Assembly (NCBI GenBank): GCA_944381485.1
Contig: CALWLI010000001.1
Coordinates: forward strand, 60,634-124,633
Length of the DNA stretch: 64,000 bases
Source of the DNA: an uncultured Lachnospiraceae bacterium
GTDB taxonomy: Bacteria; Bacillota; Clostridia; Lachnospirales; Lachnospiraceae
Direction of reading: 5' to 3'
The notes beneath the pieces were generated by a model. It was not told the origin of the DNA, made no database searches, and saw only the letters and a list, made by a program, of their open reading frames with translations. A program made the translations under genes and the position numbers. Position 1 is the first letter of the stretch, and each line of letters opens with the position of its first letter. This document shows positions 43,770 through 53,493 of the stretch, one piece after another.

Positions 43770-45053
43770 ATGTATAAAGAGACAAGTAGAGATCTTCTTA
43801 AATTTATAAAAAACAGCCCCAGCTGCTTCCACGCCGTGGCGGAGATCACAAAAAGACTCTCGGAAAACGGCTTTAAGGAGCTTAAGGAGTCAGACAGATG
43901 GGAGCTTTGCCCGGGAGGATATTTTACAGTCAGGAACAATTCCTCTGTGATCGCCTTCTACATACCGGAGGATCATGACCTCTCTGTAAGGATCACAGCG
44001 GCCCACTCCGACTCCCCCACATTCAAGATAAAGGAAAACCCTGAGATCAGTGTTGAAAACAAATATATTACTCTGAACACGGAAAAGTACGGAGGCATGC
44101 TCTGTGCCCCCTGGTTTGACAGGCCTCTTTCCGTGGCGGGAAGGATATTTGTAAAGGGCGAGGCCTCTGATGGAGAGGGAACAGGAATAAGGGAGCTTAT
44201 GGTAAATGTGGACAGGGATCTCCTTATCATCCCCAATGTGGCCATCCACATGAACAGAAATGTAAATGACGGATATAAGTATGACCCTCAGACAGACATG
44301 CTGCCCCTCTTTGCCATGGGCGGAGAAAAGGGAAGGTTTATGAGGATCATCGCCGAGAGTGCAGGAGTGGATGAGAAGGATATACTTGGCCATGACCTGT
44401 ATCTCTACAATCGCGCGGAGGGAAGCATATGGGGAGCTGAGGACGAGTTTGTATCCTCGGCAAAGCTGGATGATCTCCAGTGCGCCTACAGTACACTCAC
44501 AGGCTTCATTAAGGGCTCCAAGAAAAAGCACATAAGCCTTTGCTGTGTGTTTGACAATGAGGAGGTAGGAAGCGGAACAAGACAGGGAGCAGGCTCCACC
44601 TTCCTCTACGATGTGCTGATGCGCATATGCAGAGGGCTGAATGCGGACTATGAGGATTACCTTAGGATGCTTGCGGAGGGGATAATGCTGTCTGCCGATA
44701 ATGCCCACGCTGTCCACCCCAACCACAAGGAGCTTACAGACCCCACAAACAGGGTGTACATAAACGAGGGAATAGTCATAAAATACAATGCTCAGCAAAA
44801 ATACTGCACCGACGGTTTCTCCTCAGCCTTTTTCAAGGCTCTCTGCATGAAGGCCAAGGTGCCTTTCCAGATCTTCGTGAACCGTTCCGACATGCTCGGA
44901 GGTTCGACCTTGGGCAATATATCCAATACTAAGGTGGCCCTTAGGAGCGTGGACATAGGACTGCCTCAGCTTGCAATGCACTCTCCTTATGAGACAGCGG
45001 GAGTGAAGGATACAGAGTACATGATAAAAGCTGTCACAGAGTTTTTTGATTAG
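43770..45053 (+). CDS. M18 family aminopeptidase
   Basis: This 427-residue aspartyl-aminopeptidase-like zinc enzyme has metal ligands visible as His79 and Asp81 (AAHSDSPTF), the FDNEEVGSGTRQGAGS motif near 258 and HAVHPNH (near 312). M18 enzymes remove N-terminal, preferably acidic, residues from peptides in the cytosol, forming large dodecamers. It could complete digestion of peptides imported by the dpp system. CAGGAGGAAAG precedes the ATG. A terminator ends this transcript. Confidence 0.92.
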   Translation: MYKETSRDLLKFIKNSPSCFHAVAEITKRLSENGFKELKESDRWELCPGGYFTVRNNSSVIAFYIPEDHDLSVRITAAHSDSPTFKIKENPEISVENKYITLNTEKYGGMLCAPWFDRPLSVAGRIFVKGEASDGEGTGIRELMVNVDRDLLIIPNVAIHMNRNVNDGYKYDPQTDMLPLFAMGGEKGRFMRIIAESAGVDEKDILGHDLYLYNRAEGSIWGAEDEFVSSAKLDDLQCAYSTLTGFIKGSKKKHISLCCVFDNEEVGSGTRQGAGSTFLYDVLMRICRGLNADYEDYLRMLAEGIMLSADNAHAVHPNHKELTDPTNRVYINEGIVIKYNAQQKYCTDGFSSAFFKALCMKAKVPFQIFVNRSDMLGGSTLGNISNTKVALRSVDIGLPQLAMHSPYETAGVKDTEYMIKAVTEFFD

Positions 45054-45078
45054 AAAAAGCTTTAAGATCTATATATGG

Positions 45079-45120
45079 GCCTCCATGGAGAGATACGTCC
45101 CTCCGTGGAGGCTTTTTATT
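45079..45120 (+). terminator. strong intrinsic terminator after the M18 peptidase
   Basis: GCCTCCATGGAG (45079-45090) pairs with CTCCGTGGAGGC (45101-45112) with one T-G pair, followed by TTTTTATT. It closes the 33-45 kb region. Confidence 0.93.
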
Positions 45121-45203
45121 GTGTGCTCTGTCGGCATTTGACAAAGGCACAGGAAAAAGGAAGGGAAAGAAGAATACAAGATGACTTTTATCTTTATGCA
45201 TTG

Positions 45204-45209
45204 TATAAT
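45204..45209 (+). promoter_or_regulatory. -10 element of the adenine deaminase promoter
   Basis: A perfect TATAAT lies 65 bases before the GTG start. The -35 region (ATGACT near 45181) is weak. No purine riboswitch motifs were found in the leader. Confidence 0.5.
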
Positions 45210-45273
45210 TGTGTTAATTTGTACGATCATTTCAACCGGAGCTTAAAATGAGAGACATGAGGGAGGAGGAGCC

Positions 45274-46974
45274 GTGAAATACGAGAGATTTATGAAAATA
45301 TCCAAGGTCACTCTCGGACAGGAGAAGGCGGACCTTGTACTTAAAAATGCCGAGGTGGTGGACGTTTTTACGGAGGAGACACACAGGGCCGATGTGGCTG
45401 TGTGCGACGGTATTATTGCAGGCATAGGCAGCTACTACGAGGGAAAAGAGGAGATAGACCTTAAGGGCATGTACCTTATGCCGGGATTTATGGATGCCCA
45501 TCTGCACCTTGAGTCCACCATGGTCACACCCAATGAGCTTGTAAGCCTTGCAGCCGCCCACGGCACTACGACATTTATAGTTGATCCCCATGAGGCCGCA
45601 AATGTCTCGGGAACAGCCGGAATAGATTATATTCTGGATCAGACTGAGGGATCTCCAGCCAATGTCTATGTGATGATGCCGTCCTGTGTGCCCGCCACAG
45701 AGTTTGATGATAACGGCTGTGAGCTTACGGCGGAGAAGATGGCTCCCTACCTTAATAATCCGAGGATATTGGGCTTGGGAGAGGTGATGAACGATCCCGG
45801 GGTGGTATACGGAGACAGAAGCCTCCATGAAAAGCTGTCGCTTTTTGAGGAAAAGATCTCGGATGGACATGCCCCTTTTCTTCCCTCCGATGAGCTCTCA
45901 GCCTATGCCCTTGCAGGGATCAGAACAGATCACGAATGCACGGATTATGAGTATGCCATGGAGGAGGTAAGGCGGGGGATCCACGTTCACATAAGGGAGG
46001 GCAGCGCCGCCCACAATCTTGAAGCCATAGTAAAGGGTATAGTTAAACACAACACCCCCACAGACTGCTTTTCCTTCTGTACTGATGACAAGCATATCGA
46101 AGATATCCTCAGAGACGGACATATAGGCTATAATGTGAAAAAGGCCATAGAGCTGGGGCTCTCACCTTTAAAGGCCATAAAGATGGCAACTGTAAATACA
46201 GCGCGCTGCTACGGCCTGAGACATTTGGGGGCTTTGGCTCCCGGGTATCAGGCGGACATGGTAGTTATGGACAGCCTTGAAAAGCCGAATATAAAAGCTG
46301 TGTTCTTTAAAGGAAAAAGGATAGATCCTGAAAAGAAGCCTGAGATAAAGGCCTGTCCAAAGGAGCTTAAAGAGACTGTACATTTAACTAAGCTTAAGGA
46401 GGAGGATTTCAGGCTGCCTGTCAATGGAAATCGAGTTCATATCATAGAGCTTGACCCTTCACAGATAAGCACTAAGCACAGGGAGAAGGCCTTAAGGGAT
46501 ACGGAGAACTATATTCCCGCAAACGGCCTCAACAAGATCGCCGCTGTGGAGAGACATAGGGGAACGGGAATGATAGGAATAGGTATATGCTCTCGCTATG
46601 GTATAGAAAACGGAGCCGTGGCCTCAAGTGTATCCCATGATTCTCACAACATCATAGTTGTGGGGGACAACGACAGAGACATGGCTTTGGCGGTAAACGC
46701 CGTCATAGAGGCCAAGGGAGGATACAGCCTTGTGGAGAAGGGAAAGGTGTACGACATACTTCCCCTTCCCGTCATGGGACTTATGTCCGAGGCGGGCTAT
46801 GAAGAGGTGAGCGAAAAGCTTGAGAGGATGATAAAAAAGGCTCACTCCATGGGGATATCCGACGATGTGGATCCCTTCATAACACTGTCATTCCTTGCAC
46901 TTCCTGTTATACCTGAGATAAGGATAACCCCGAGAGGCCTTCTGGATACAGTCGAGTTTAAATTGATCAAATGA
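45274..46974 (+). CDS. ade: adenine deaminase
   Basis: This 566-residue amidohydrolase converts adenine to hypoxanthine and ammonia. It shows the metal-binding motif GFMDAHLHLESTMV near residue 70 and IVDPHEAANVSGTAG near 105, both diagnostic of bacterial Ade. Length matches the two-domain family. The start is a GTG at 45274 behind GAGGAGGAG. It is first in an ade-yqeB-guaD-xdhABC run that feeds adenine and guanine through hypoxanthine and xanthine toward urate. Confidence 0.94.
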   Translation: MKYERFMKISKVTLGQEKADLVLKNAEVVDVFTEETHRADVAVCDGIIAGIGSYYEGKEEIDLKGMYLMPGFMDAHLHLESTMVTPNELVSLAAAHGTTTFIVDPHEAANVSGTAGIDYILDQTEGSPANVYVMMPSCVPATEFDDNGCELTAEKMAPYLNNPRILGLGEVMNDPGVVYGDRSLHEKLSLFEEKISDGHAPFLPSDELSAYALAGIRTDHECTDYEYAMEEVRRGIHVHIREGSAAHNLEAIVKGIVKHNTPTDCFSFCTDDKHIEDILRDGHIGYNVKKAIELGLSPLKAIKMATVNTARCYGLRHLGALAPGYQADMVVMDSLEKPNIKAVFFKGKRIDPEKKPEIKACPKELKETVHLTKLKEEDFRLPVNGNRVHIIELDPSQISTKHREKALRDTENYIPANGLNKIAAVERHRGTGMIGIGICSRYGIENGAVASSVSHDSHNIIVVGDNDRDMALAVNAVIEAKGGYSLVEKGKVYDILPLPVMGLMSEAGYEEVSEKLERMIKKAHSMGISDDVDPFITLSFLALPVIPEIRITPRGLLDTVEFKLIK

Positions 46975-47030
46975 TATATTCATAAAAGATATAAAACAGC
47001 GGAAATTTCTGATACGGAGATGATGTTAAA

Positions 47031-47855
47031 ATGGACAAGATCATTATAGTAAGAGGCGGAGGTGATCTGGCCACAGGGGTCATATCAGTGCTCCACAAGG
47101 CAGGATTCAATATACTTTCTCTGGAGGCGGAAAAGCCCTCGGCCATAAGGCGAACCGTGGCCTTCAGCGAGGCTGTCTACGAGGGGAGTTCAGAGATCGA
47201 GGGCTTGAAATGCGTGCTGTGCTCTGACCTCGGGGAAGCTGAGGAGGAGATGAAAAATGGCAATGTGGCAATGATGAAGGACCCTGAGTGCGAGGTCTTA
47301 AATAAGATTAGGCCCTTTGCCTTGGTGGACGCCATACTTGCAAAGAAGAATTTGGGAACGAAAAAGGATATGGCTGACATAGTAGTGGCTCTGGGACCCG
47401 GCTTTGAGGCGGGAGTCGACGCGGATATAGTAATAGAGACAAAAAGAGGACATAAGCTCGGCAGGATGTATGAGACGGGCTTCGCTATCCCCAACACAGG
47501 CGTTCCGGGCCTTATAGCAGGCCACTCCTCGGACAGAGTGATACATGCCTCCCATAAGGGCGTACTTTACAACAGAGCCTCCATAGGAGATATAGTAGAG
47601 GAGGGACAGGTCATAGCTGTCATAAGAGATGAGGAGGCAAAGGAACACGAGGTGAAAGCCGGCTTCACAGGACTTTTAAGAGGACTTATAAGGGACGGCT
47701 TTCCCGTGACAGAGGGCTTTAAGATAGCCGACATAGATGCGAGAAAGGAAGAGCACGACAACTGCTTTACCATATCTGACAAGGCCAGAAGCCTTGGGGG
47801 AAGCACTCTGTGTGCAATAATGTATCTTGCGGCAAAGAAGGGCCTGTCTCTGTAA
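47031..47855 (+). CDS. yqeB: YqeB, selenium-dependent molybdenum hydroxylase accessory protein
   Basis: This 274-residue protein begins IIIVRGGGDLATGVISVLHKAGF, a Rossmann-like opening of the YqeB/EF2563 family. It also shows LGPGFEAGVDADIVIETKRGH and NTGVPGLIAGHSSDRVIHA. Family members co-occur with xanthine dehydrogenases that carry a labile selenium at the molybdenum site, and with selD. Its position between ade and guaD, next to xdhABC, predicts that the xanthine dehydrogenase here is the selenium-dependent form. Its exact reaction is not established. Confidence 0.85.
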   Translation: MDKIIIVRGGGDLATGVISVLHKAGFNILSLEAEKPSAIRRTVAFSEAVYEGSSEIEGLKCVLCSDLGEAEEEMKNGNVAMMKDPECEVLNKIRPFALVDAILAKKNLGTKKDMADIVVALGPGFEAGVDADIVIETKRGHKLGRMYETGFAIPNTGVPGLIAGHSSDRVIHASHKGVLYNRASIGDIVEEGQVIAVIRDEEAKEHEVKAGFTGLLRGLIRDGFPVTEGFKIADIDARKEEHDNCFTISDKARSLGGSTLCAIMYLAAKKGLSL

Positions 47856-47887
47856 AGTGCCTTTATCCCATACAGGGAGGAGATATT

Positions 47888-49180
47888 ATGAAAAAAGACT
47901 GCTTTATCATAAAGGGAGATATAGTATACAGCGAGAGTAAGACAGAGCTTAAGGAGATAAAGGACGGGTATCTCATATGCGGTGAGGGAAAGAGCCTTGG
48001 AACCTGTAAAAGGAAAGAGGAGATACCTGAAGCCTCGAGAGACTTTGAGCTTTATGATTTTACCGGCAAATTAATCATCCCCGGGCTTTATGATCTGCAC
48101 ATACATGCCCCTCAGTATGCCTTCAGGGGGATGTGGATGGACATGGAGCTCATAGAATGGCTGAACTCTCACACCTTCCCGGAGGAGGCAAAATACGGAG
48201 ACAGGGAATACAGCGAGAAGGCCTACAAAATATTTGTAAGAGACCTGCTGAAGAGCCCGACTGCACGGTTCTGTGCTTTTTCAACTGTTCACAGGGAGAC
48301 CACAGAGCTCCTTATGGATATGGTGGAGGACAGTGGACTTAAGGCCTTTATAGGCAAGGTAAACATGGACCGCAACTGTCCTGACTTTTTGAGGGAAAGC
48401 ACAGTTTCATCCTATGAAGAGACCTTGAGATGGCTTGAGGATACGGAAAAAAGAAACTATAAAAACGTAAGGCCCATATTGACTCCCAGGTTTATACCTT
48501 CCTGTACGGATGAACTGATGAAAAAGCTTGGCGGGCTCATAGAGGAGAGAGGATTAGCGCTTCAATCTCATCTCTCGGAAAATCTCTCGGAGGTGGAGTG
48601 GGTCCATGAGCTCTGCCCTGAATCCGAAAACTACGGAGACGCCTACGAGAGATTCGGGCTGTTCGGAGGACATGGAAATCCCACCATAATGGCCCACTGC
48701 GTTTGGTCCGGAGATGAGGAGGCTAAGCTGATGAAGAAAAACGGGGTCTATGTTGCCCACAGCCCCTCATCAAACAACAATATCGCATCGGGCATAGCTC
48801 CTCTCAGAAAGTTTATGGATATGGGGCTTAATATAGGACTTGCCACGGACGTGGCGGGCGGCAGCACAGTATCAGTTATGAGGATAATTACGGATGCGAT
48901 ACAGGCTTCAAAGCTTTATTGGAGGCTTGTGGATGACAGGAAAAAACCTGTGACCTTTCCGGAGGCGTTTTATTTGGCAACTGTGGGTGGAGGATCTTTT
49001 TTCGGAAAGACAGGCAGCTTTGAAAAGGGATATGAGGCGGATATACTTATACTTTCCGATGAGGACATACCTACAGCGATAGAGGGATTGAGCCTTTCCG
49101 AGAGACTGGAGAGATATGCATATATAGCAGGGGACAGACCGGTGGAACATAAATTTGTTGCCGGGAAAATGCTGTTCTGA
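47888..49180 (+). CDS. guaD: guanine deaminase
   Basis: This 430-residue amidohydrolase converts guanine to xanthine. The zinc site appears as LYDLHIHAPQYAFRG near residue 67, with downstream LQSHLSENLSEVEW, MAHCVW and LATDVAGG motifs typical of GuaD. The ATG at 47888 follows GGGAGG (47876-47881). An in-frame extension upstream overlaps yqeB and was rejected. It supplies xanthine to the dehydrogenase encoded next. Confidence 0.92.
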   Translation: MKKDCFIIKGDIVYSESKTELKEIKDGYLICGEGKSLGTCKRKEEIPEASRDFELYDFTGKLIIPGLYDLHIHAPQYAFRGMWMDMELIEWLNSHTFPEEAKYGDREYSEKAYKIFVRDLLKSPTARFCAFSTVHRETTELLMDMVEDSGLKAFIGKVNMDRNCPDFLRESTVSSYEETLRWLEDTEKRNYKNVRPILTPRFIPSCTDELMKKLGGLIEERGLALQSHLSENLSEVEWVHELCPESENYGDAYERFGLFGGHGNPTIMAHCVWSGDEEAKLMKKNGVYVAHSPSSNNNIASGIAPLRKFMDMGLNIGLATDVAGGSTVSVMRIITDAIQASKLYWRLVDDRKKPVTFPEAFYLATVGGGSFFGKTGSFEKGYEADILILSDEDIPTAIEGLSLSERLERYAYIAGDRPVEHKFVAGKMLF

Positions 49181-49243
49181 TAATATTTCGGAGCAGGATC
49201 GATGTTTCCTCAAAAACATACTGCTTTAATATACGGAGAATGT

Positions 49244-49249
49244 TATAAT
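49244..49249 (+). promoter_or_regulatory. -10 element upstream of xdhA
   Basis: TATAAT lies 71 bases before the xdhA ATG; the -35 (CTGCTT at 49221, 17-base spacing) is poor. A small CAAAAC GCCG GTTTTG hairpin follows at about 49261-49276. xdhABC may thus be transcribed both from ade and from here. Confidence 0.45.
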
Positions 49250-49319
49250 TTTTTTGATTCAAAACGCCGGTTTTGATATGAAATCATAAAAATCGGAAAT
49301 TATCTGAAAGGAGAACCGG

Positions 49320-51782
49320 ATGAATACAGTCGGCAAGGATCTTATAAGAGTTGACGCATATGGAAAGGTTACAGGAGAAGCTCACTACACCGCTGACCTT
49401 GAGCCTAAGGGAATACTTCATGCAAAGGTGCTTCACTCTGAGATCGCAAACGGTGTTGTTAAAAATTTTGATCTTACCGAGGCCTTAAAGGTCCCCGGAG
49501 TGGTAAAGATAGTAACCTGCTTTGATGTCCCTGACTGCCAATTTCCCACGGCAGGACATCCCTGGAGCGTGGAGAAGGCTCATCAGGATATATGTGACAG
49601 AAAAATATTGAATAAGAGGGTAAGATTTTACGGTGACGATATAGCGGCTGTGGTAGCTGAGGATGAGGTGGCTGCAGCTCGTGCCTTAAAGCTTATCAAG
49701 GTGGAGTATGAGGAGTATGAGCCTATAGTCACTGTGGAGAAGGCTCTCTCAGAGGGGGCAACTCCTCTCCATGAGGACCTGAGAAAAGACAATATAATCG
49801 TAAAGTCCCATATGACTATGGGAGGGCCTGACTTCAGCTTTGAAAAGGCTGTTGATGAGGCCTCTGAAAAATACGGAAAAGACAATATAGAGGTGATAGA
49901 CAGAGTATACAATACTCCCAGGATATCCCACTGCCACCTGGAGCTTCCTGTATCCTGGGCATACGTGGATACAAACGGAAAGATAACGATCACCTCCTCA
50001 ACCCAGATACCTCACATAGTAAAGTCATGCACGGCAATGGCTTTGGGAGTGCCTGTGGGTAAGATAAGGATAATAAAGCCATATATAGGCGGTGGCTTCG
50101 GAAACAAGCAGGATGTTCTCTATGAGCCCTTGAACGCCTTCCTTTCCATGCAGGTGGGAGGAAGACCGGTACGCCTTGAGATAAGCCGCGAGGAGACCAT
50201 ATCCTGCACAAGAACGAGACACGCAATAGAGGGAAGATGCAGAGCCCTCTTTACAAAGGATGGAAAGCTCCTTGCGAGAAAGCTTGAGGCCTATGCCAAC
50301 AACGGCGCCTATGCTTCCCACGGACATGCCATCTGTGCAAACTGCGGTACTGTATTTAAAGATCTCTATGCCGACGAGATGGGCGCTGAGGTTGACTGCG
50401 CCACAGTTTACACCTCGTCTCCCACAGCGGGAGCCATGAGGGCCTACGGCATACCCCAGTCCATATGGTTTACAGAGTGCCTTGCAGACGATATATGCAA
50501 TATTACAGGGGAGGATCCCTGCGATTTCAGGGTGAGAAGCTGCATGCAGGAAGGCTTTGTGGATCCCGGAACCAAGATACCCTTCCTCACCTACGGACTT
50601 AAAAAGTGCATAGAGGAGGGAAGAAAATACATCAAATGGGATGAGAAGAGAGCTGCCTACAAAAATCAAAAAGGCCATATAAGACGCGGAGTAGGAATGG
50701 CCATCTTCTGCTACAAGACAGGCGTGCACCCTATATCTCTTGAGACGGCTTCCTGCAGGATGGTTTTGAACCAGGACGGCTCCATGCAGCTTGTCATGGG
50801 AGCTACAGAGATAGGACAGGGAGCGGACACAGTATTTACACAGATGGCTGCGGAGACCACAGGCATAAGCTGTGACAAGATATACATAGTCTCAACTCAG
50901 GACACAGATGTGACGCCCTTTGACACAGGAGCTTACGCCTCAAGGCAGACCTATGTATCGGGAAAGGCCTGCAAGAAATGCGGAGAGCTTCTGAGGGAGA
51001 GGATACTGGAATATGCGGCTTACATGCTGGTAAATGAGATAAGTGACATATCAAAAACCGTCTATGCAGAGACTGTTAAGGCGGCCAAGGATATGATGAA
51101 ATCAGCTCTCGGAATAGCTGAGGACTCAGATATAAAGCCTGAAATGCTTGACATTGAAAACAATGCCATAGTTATGAGGGAGTCATACCTTAAGGAGAGG
51201 GGCTCTGAGAAGGGCTTTGAAGAGAGAAAGCTCTTCGAGCTTTCAGTGCTTGCGGACACCGCCTTCTACTCACTTGACCGTTCACAGCACATTACGGCGG
51301 AGGTCACAAACCACTGCAAGGAGAACACTTTTGCCTCAGGCTGCTGCTTTGCGGATATCGAGGTGGACATGCCTCTCGGAAAGGTTACGGTAAAGGACGT
51401 GGTGAATGTCCACGACTCCGGAATACTGATAAACCCCAAGCTGGCTGAGGCTCAGGTCCACGGAGGCATGAGCATGAGCCTGGGATTCGGTCTCTCCGAG
51501 GAGCTTTTGATAGACGAGAAGACAGGAAAACCCTATAACAACAATCTTTTGGATTACAAGATACCCACAGCCATGGATACTCCTGACTTAAAGGTGCGCT
51601 TTGTTCAGCTGGATGACCCTTCCGGCCCTTACGGTAACAAGGCACTGGGAGAGCCCCCGGCTATTCCCGTGGCACCTGCCATAAGGAATGCCATACTGAA
51701 CGCGACAGGGGTTGCAATGAACGAGGCACCTATGACTTCCGAGCGCCTTATAAAGGCTTTCAAGGAAGCGGAGCTTATTTGA
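49320..51782 (+). CDS. xdhA: xanthine dehydrogenase, molybdenum-binding subunit
   Basis: This 820-residue catalytic subunit binds molybdopterin. It contains VDAYGKVTGEAHYTAD near the N-terminus, IGGGFGNKQD (about 257-266) and MRAYGIPQS (about 374-382), GATEIGQGADT (about 495-505) and ALGEPPAIPVAPAI near the C-terminus with the conserved Glu of GEPP. A region around 560-640 is longer than in compact family members. It would oxidise hypoxanthine or xanthine, but related purine hydroxylases cannot be excluded. AAAGGAG precedes the ATG. FAD and Fe-S subunits follow. Confidence 0.92.
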   Translation: MNTVGKDLIRVDAYGKVTGEAHYTADLEPKGILHAKVLHSEIANGVVKNFDLTEALKVPGVVKIVTCFDVPDCQFPTAGHPWSVEKAHQDICDRKILNKRVRFYGDDIAAVVAEDEVAAARALKLIKVEYEEYEPIVTVEKALSEGATPLHEDLRKDNIIVKSHMTMGGPDFSFEKAVDEASEKYGKDNIEVIDRVYNTPRISHCHLELPVSWAYVDTNGKITITSSTQIPHIVKSCTAMALGVPVGKIRIIKPYIGGGFGNKQDVLYEPLNAFLSMQVGGRPVRLEISREETISCTRTRHAIEGRCRALFTKDGKLLARKLEAYANNGAYASHGHAICANCGTVFKDLYADEMGAEVDCATVYTSSPTAGAMRAYGIPQSIWFTECLADDICNITGEDPCDFRVRSCMQEGFVDPGTKIPFLTYGLKKCIEEGRKYIKWDEKRAAYKNQKGHIRRGVGMAIFCYKTGVHPISLETASCRMVLNQDGSMQLVMGATEIGQGADTVFTQMAAETTGISCDKIYIVSTQDTDVTPFDTGAYASRQTYVSGKACKKCGELLRERILEYAAYMLVNEISDISKTVYAETVKAAKDMMKSALGIAEDSDIKPEMLDIENNAIVMRESYLKERGSEKGFEERKLFELSVLADTAFYSLDRSQHITAEVTNHCKENTFASGCCFADIEVDMPLGKVTVKDVVNVHDSGILINPKLAEAQVHGGMSMSLGFGLSEELLIDEKTGKPYNNNLLDYKIPTAMDTPDLKVRFVQLDDPSGPYGNKALGEPPAIPVAPAIRNAILNATGVAMNEAPMTSERLIKAFKEAELI

Positions 51783-51795
51783 CGGGAGGAAGGAT

Positions 51796-52746
51796 ATGTT
51801 TGATATAAAATCATTTTATGAGGCCACATCTGTGGCAGATGCCATCAGGGCTCTGAAGGCGGATGAGGATGCTGAGCTTATAAGCGGAGGAACAGACGTA
51901 CTTATAAGACTGAGAGAGGGAAAGAAAGCAGACCTTTCCCTTGTCTCAATACACAACATTGCCGAGCTTAAAAAGATCGAAAAGGATGCCTGCGGAAACA
52001 TTATAATAGGAGCAGGAGCTTCATTTTCGGATATAACCAACAATGAGATCATAAAGGAAGGGGCAAATGTCCTGGGAGAGGCTGCCGACACTGTCGGAGG
52101 ACCACAGATAAGAAACGTGGGCACCATAGGAGGAAATATATGTAACGGTGCCACTTCGGCAGACACGGCCTCAACCCTGCTTTCCTTTGATGCGGCTGTT
52201 GTCCTTGAGGGACCTGAAGGGGTAAGAGAGGTAGCTGTAAGAGAATTTTACTGCGGACCTGGAAAGACAGTCAGAAGACATGATGAGGTGTGCACATCCT
52301 TCAAGATAAAAAATGAGGAGTGGGAGGGCTTTGAGGGCCATTATATAAAGTACGGCAAGAGGAACGCCATGGAGATCGCAACTCTTGGCTGCGTTGTGAG
52401 GGTAAAGCTTTCTGCTGACAAAAAGTATATTGAGGACGCAAGGCTTGCCTTCGGAGTTGCAGGCCCCACCCCTTTAAGATGCCTTAAGGCAGAGGCGGCG
52501 GTAAAGGGCATGAGCGTCTCAGATGCCGATATATATGAGAAGCTTGCGACTACGGCCCTCACAGAGGTAAATCCCAGAAGCTCTTGGAGAGCCTCAAAGG
52601 AATTCAGACTGCAGCTCATATCAGAGCTGTCAAAGAGAGCTCTGAGGGAGGCTATACTTAAGTCCGGAGCAGATGAGGACAAAGTGGCGCCCCTCCCTTA
52701 TAAGGGAGAAGAAAATGACACAGAGTCTGCAGGGGAGGTGAGATGA
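51796..52746 (+). CDS. xdhB: xanthine dehydrogenase, FAD-binding subunit
   Basis: This 316-residue FAD subunit has the FAD-binding LISGGTDVLIRLREGKK near residue 32 and VGGPQIRNVGTIGGNICNGATSADTAS near 101, the two standard flavin loops of the CoxM family. It passes electrons from the Fe-S subunit to NAD+ or another acceptor. It overlaps xdhC by 4 bases and follows xdhA by 13. Confidence 0.93.
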   Translation: MFDIKSFYEATSVADAIRALKADEDAELISGGTDVLIRLREGKKADLSLVSIHNIAELKKIEKDACGNIIIGAGASFSDITNNEIIKEGANVLGEAADTVGGPQIRNVGTIGGNICNGATSADTASTLLSFDAAVVLEGPEGVREVAVREFYCGPGKTVRRHDEVCTSFKIKNEEWEGFEGHYIKYGKRNAMEIATLGCVVRVKLSADKKYIEDARLAFGVAGPTPLRCLKAEAAVKGMSVSDADIYEKLATTALTEVNPRSSWRASKEFRLQLISELSKRALREAILKSGADEDKVAPLPYKGEENDTESAGEVR

Positions 52747-53231
52747 TGCTTAAGATCATACATATGAATGTAAACGGCAAGGACACAGAGCTTGCCGTGG
52801 ATGAGAGGGAAGCTCTGCTTGACACCCTGAGAAACAGACTGGGACTTACAAGTGTGAAAAAGGGCTGCGAGGTAGGAGAGTGCGGAGCCTGCACTGTCCT
52901 TGTGGACGGCAAGGCCATAGACAGCTGCATCTACCTCACCATGTGGGCCGACGGAAAAAAGGTAATGACCACAGAGGGACTTAAGGGGCCGGGAGGAGAG
53001 CTCAGCCCTATACAGAAGGCCTTTATAGAGGAGGCCGCAGTCCAGTGCGGCTTCTGTACTCCCGGGCTGATAATGACCGCAGTGGAGATAGTAGGTACGG
53101 GAAAGAAGTACAACAGGGAGGAGCTTAAAAAGCTTATCTCAGGCCACCTTTGCCGCTGTACGGGATATGAAAATATCTTAAATGCCATGGAAAGGATAGT
53201 GGATGAGACCTACAAGGTTTGCGGGAAATAA
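52743..53231 (+). CDS. xdhC: xanthine dehydrogenase, [2Fe-2S] subunit
   Basis: This 162-residue subunit binds two [2Fe-2S] clusters. The plant-type ferredoxin cluster cysteines are in KGCEVGECGACTVLVDG near residues 40-56 with a further Cys near 60, and the second cluster cysteines in QCGFCTPG (near 101) and HLCRCTGYENI (near 136). Its ATGATG start overlaps the xdhB stop. A strong terminator follows. Confidence 0.94.
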   Translation: MMLKIIHMNVNGKDTELAVDEREALLDTLRNRLGLTSVKKGCEVGECGACTVLVDGKAIDSCIYLTMWADGKKVMTTEGLKGPGGELSPIQKAFIEEAAVQCGFCTPGLIMTAVEIVGTGKKYNREELKKLISGHLCRCTGYENILNAMERIVDETYKVCGK

Positions 53232-53252
53232 TTAAAGTTGTTCAATTAAATT

Positions 53253-53309
53253 TTCTCCTTCTTTTGGAATCTGATATTACAAAGGAAGGGGAATTTTTAT
53301 TTTTTTTTT
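53253..53309 (+). terminator. intrinsic terminator after xdhC
   Basis: TTCTCCTTCTTTTG (53253-53266) pairs with CAAAGGAAGGGGAA (53280-53293) over 14 bp including two G-T pairs, followed by T5-A-T10. Confidence 0.85.
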
Positions 53310-53319
53310 GGGGGGGGGG
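53300..53319. repeat. T10G10 homopolymer tract
   Basis: Ten T are directly followed by ten G, at the end of the xdh terminator. Such tracts are slippage-prone. The surrounding 299-base gap (53232-53530) is very AT-rich and otherwise holds TTGTTTAA-like operator motifs. Confidence 0.9.
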
Positions 53320-53493
53320 ATGTATGAAATTTTTTAAAGGGACATAGGATGAGTTTTTTTGAAAAAAAGAACAAGTTAGTATACAAATTAAACAATTAAG
53401 CGAGTTAAAACAGAACAAATTTACTAAAAATAACAGCTATTATGCAAAGACTATTGATAATTTGTTTAATTTGTAGTATATAAAAGATACAAG

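Noticed and set aside
45122-45273. Purine riboswitch ahead of ade (and ahead of guaD or xdhA)
   Set aside because: The conserved three-way-junction core sequences of guanine/adenine riboswitches were not found in any of these leaders.
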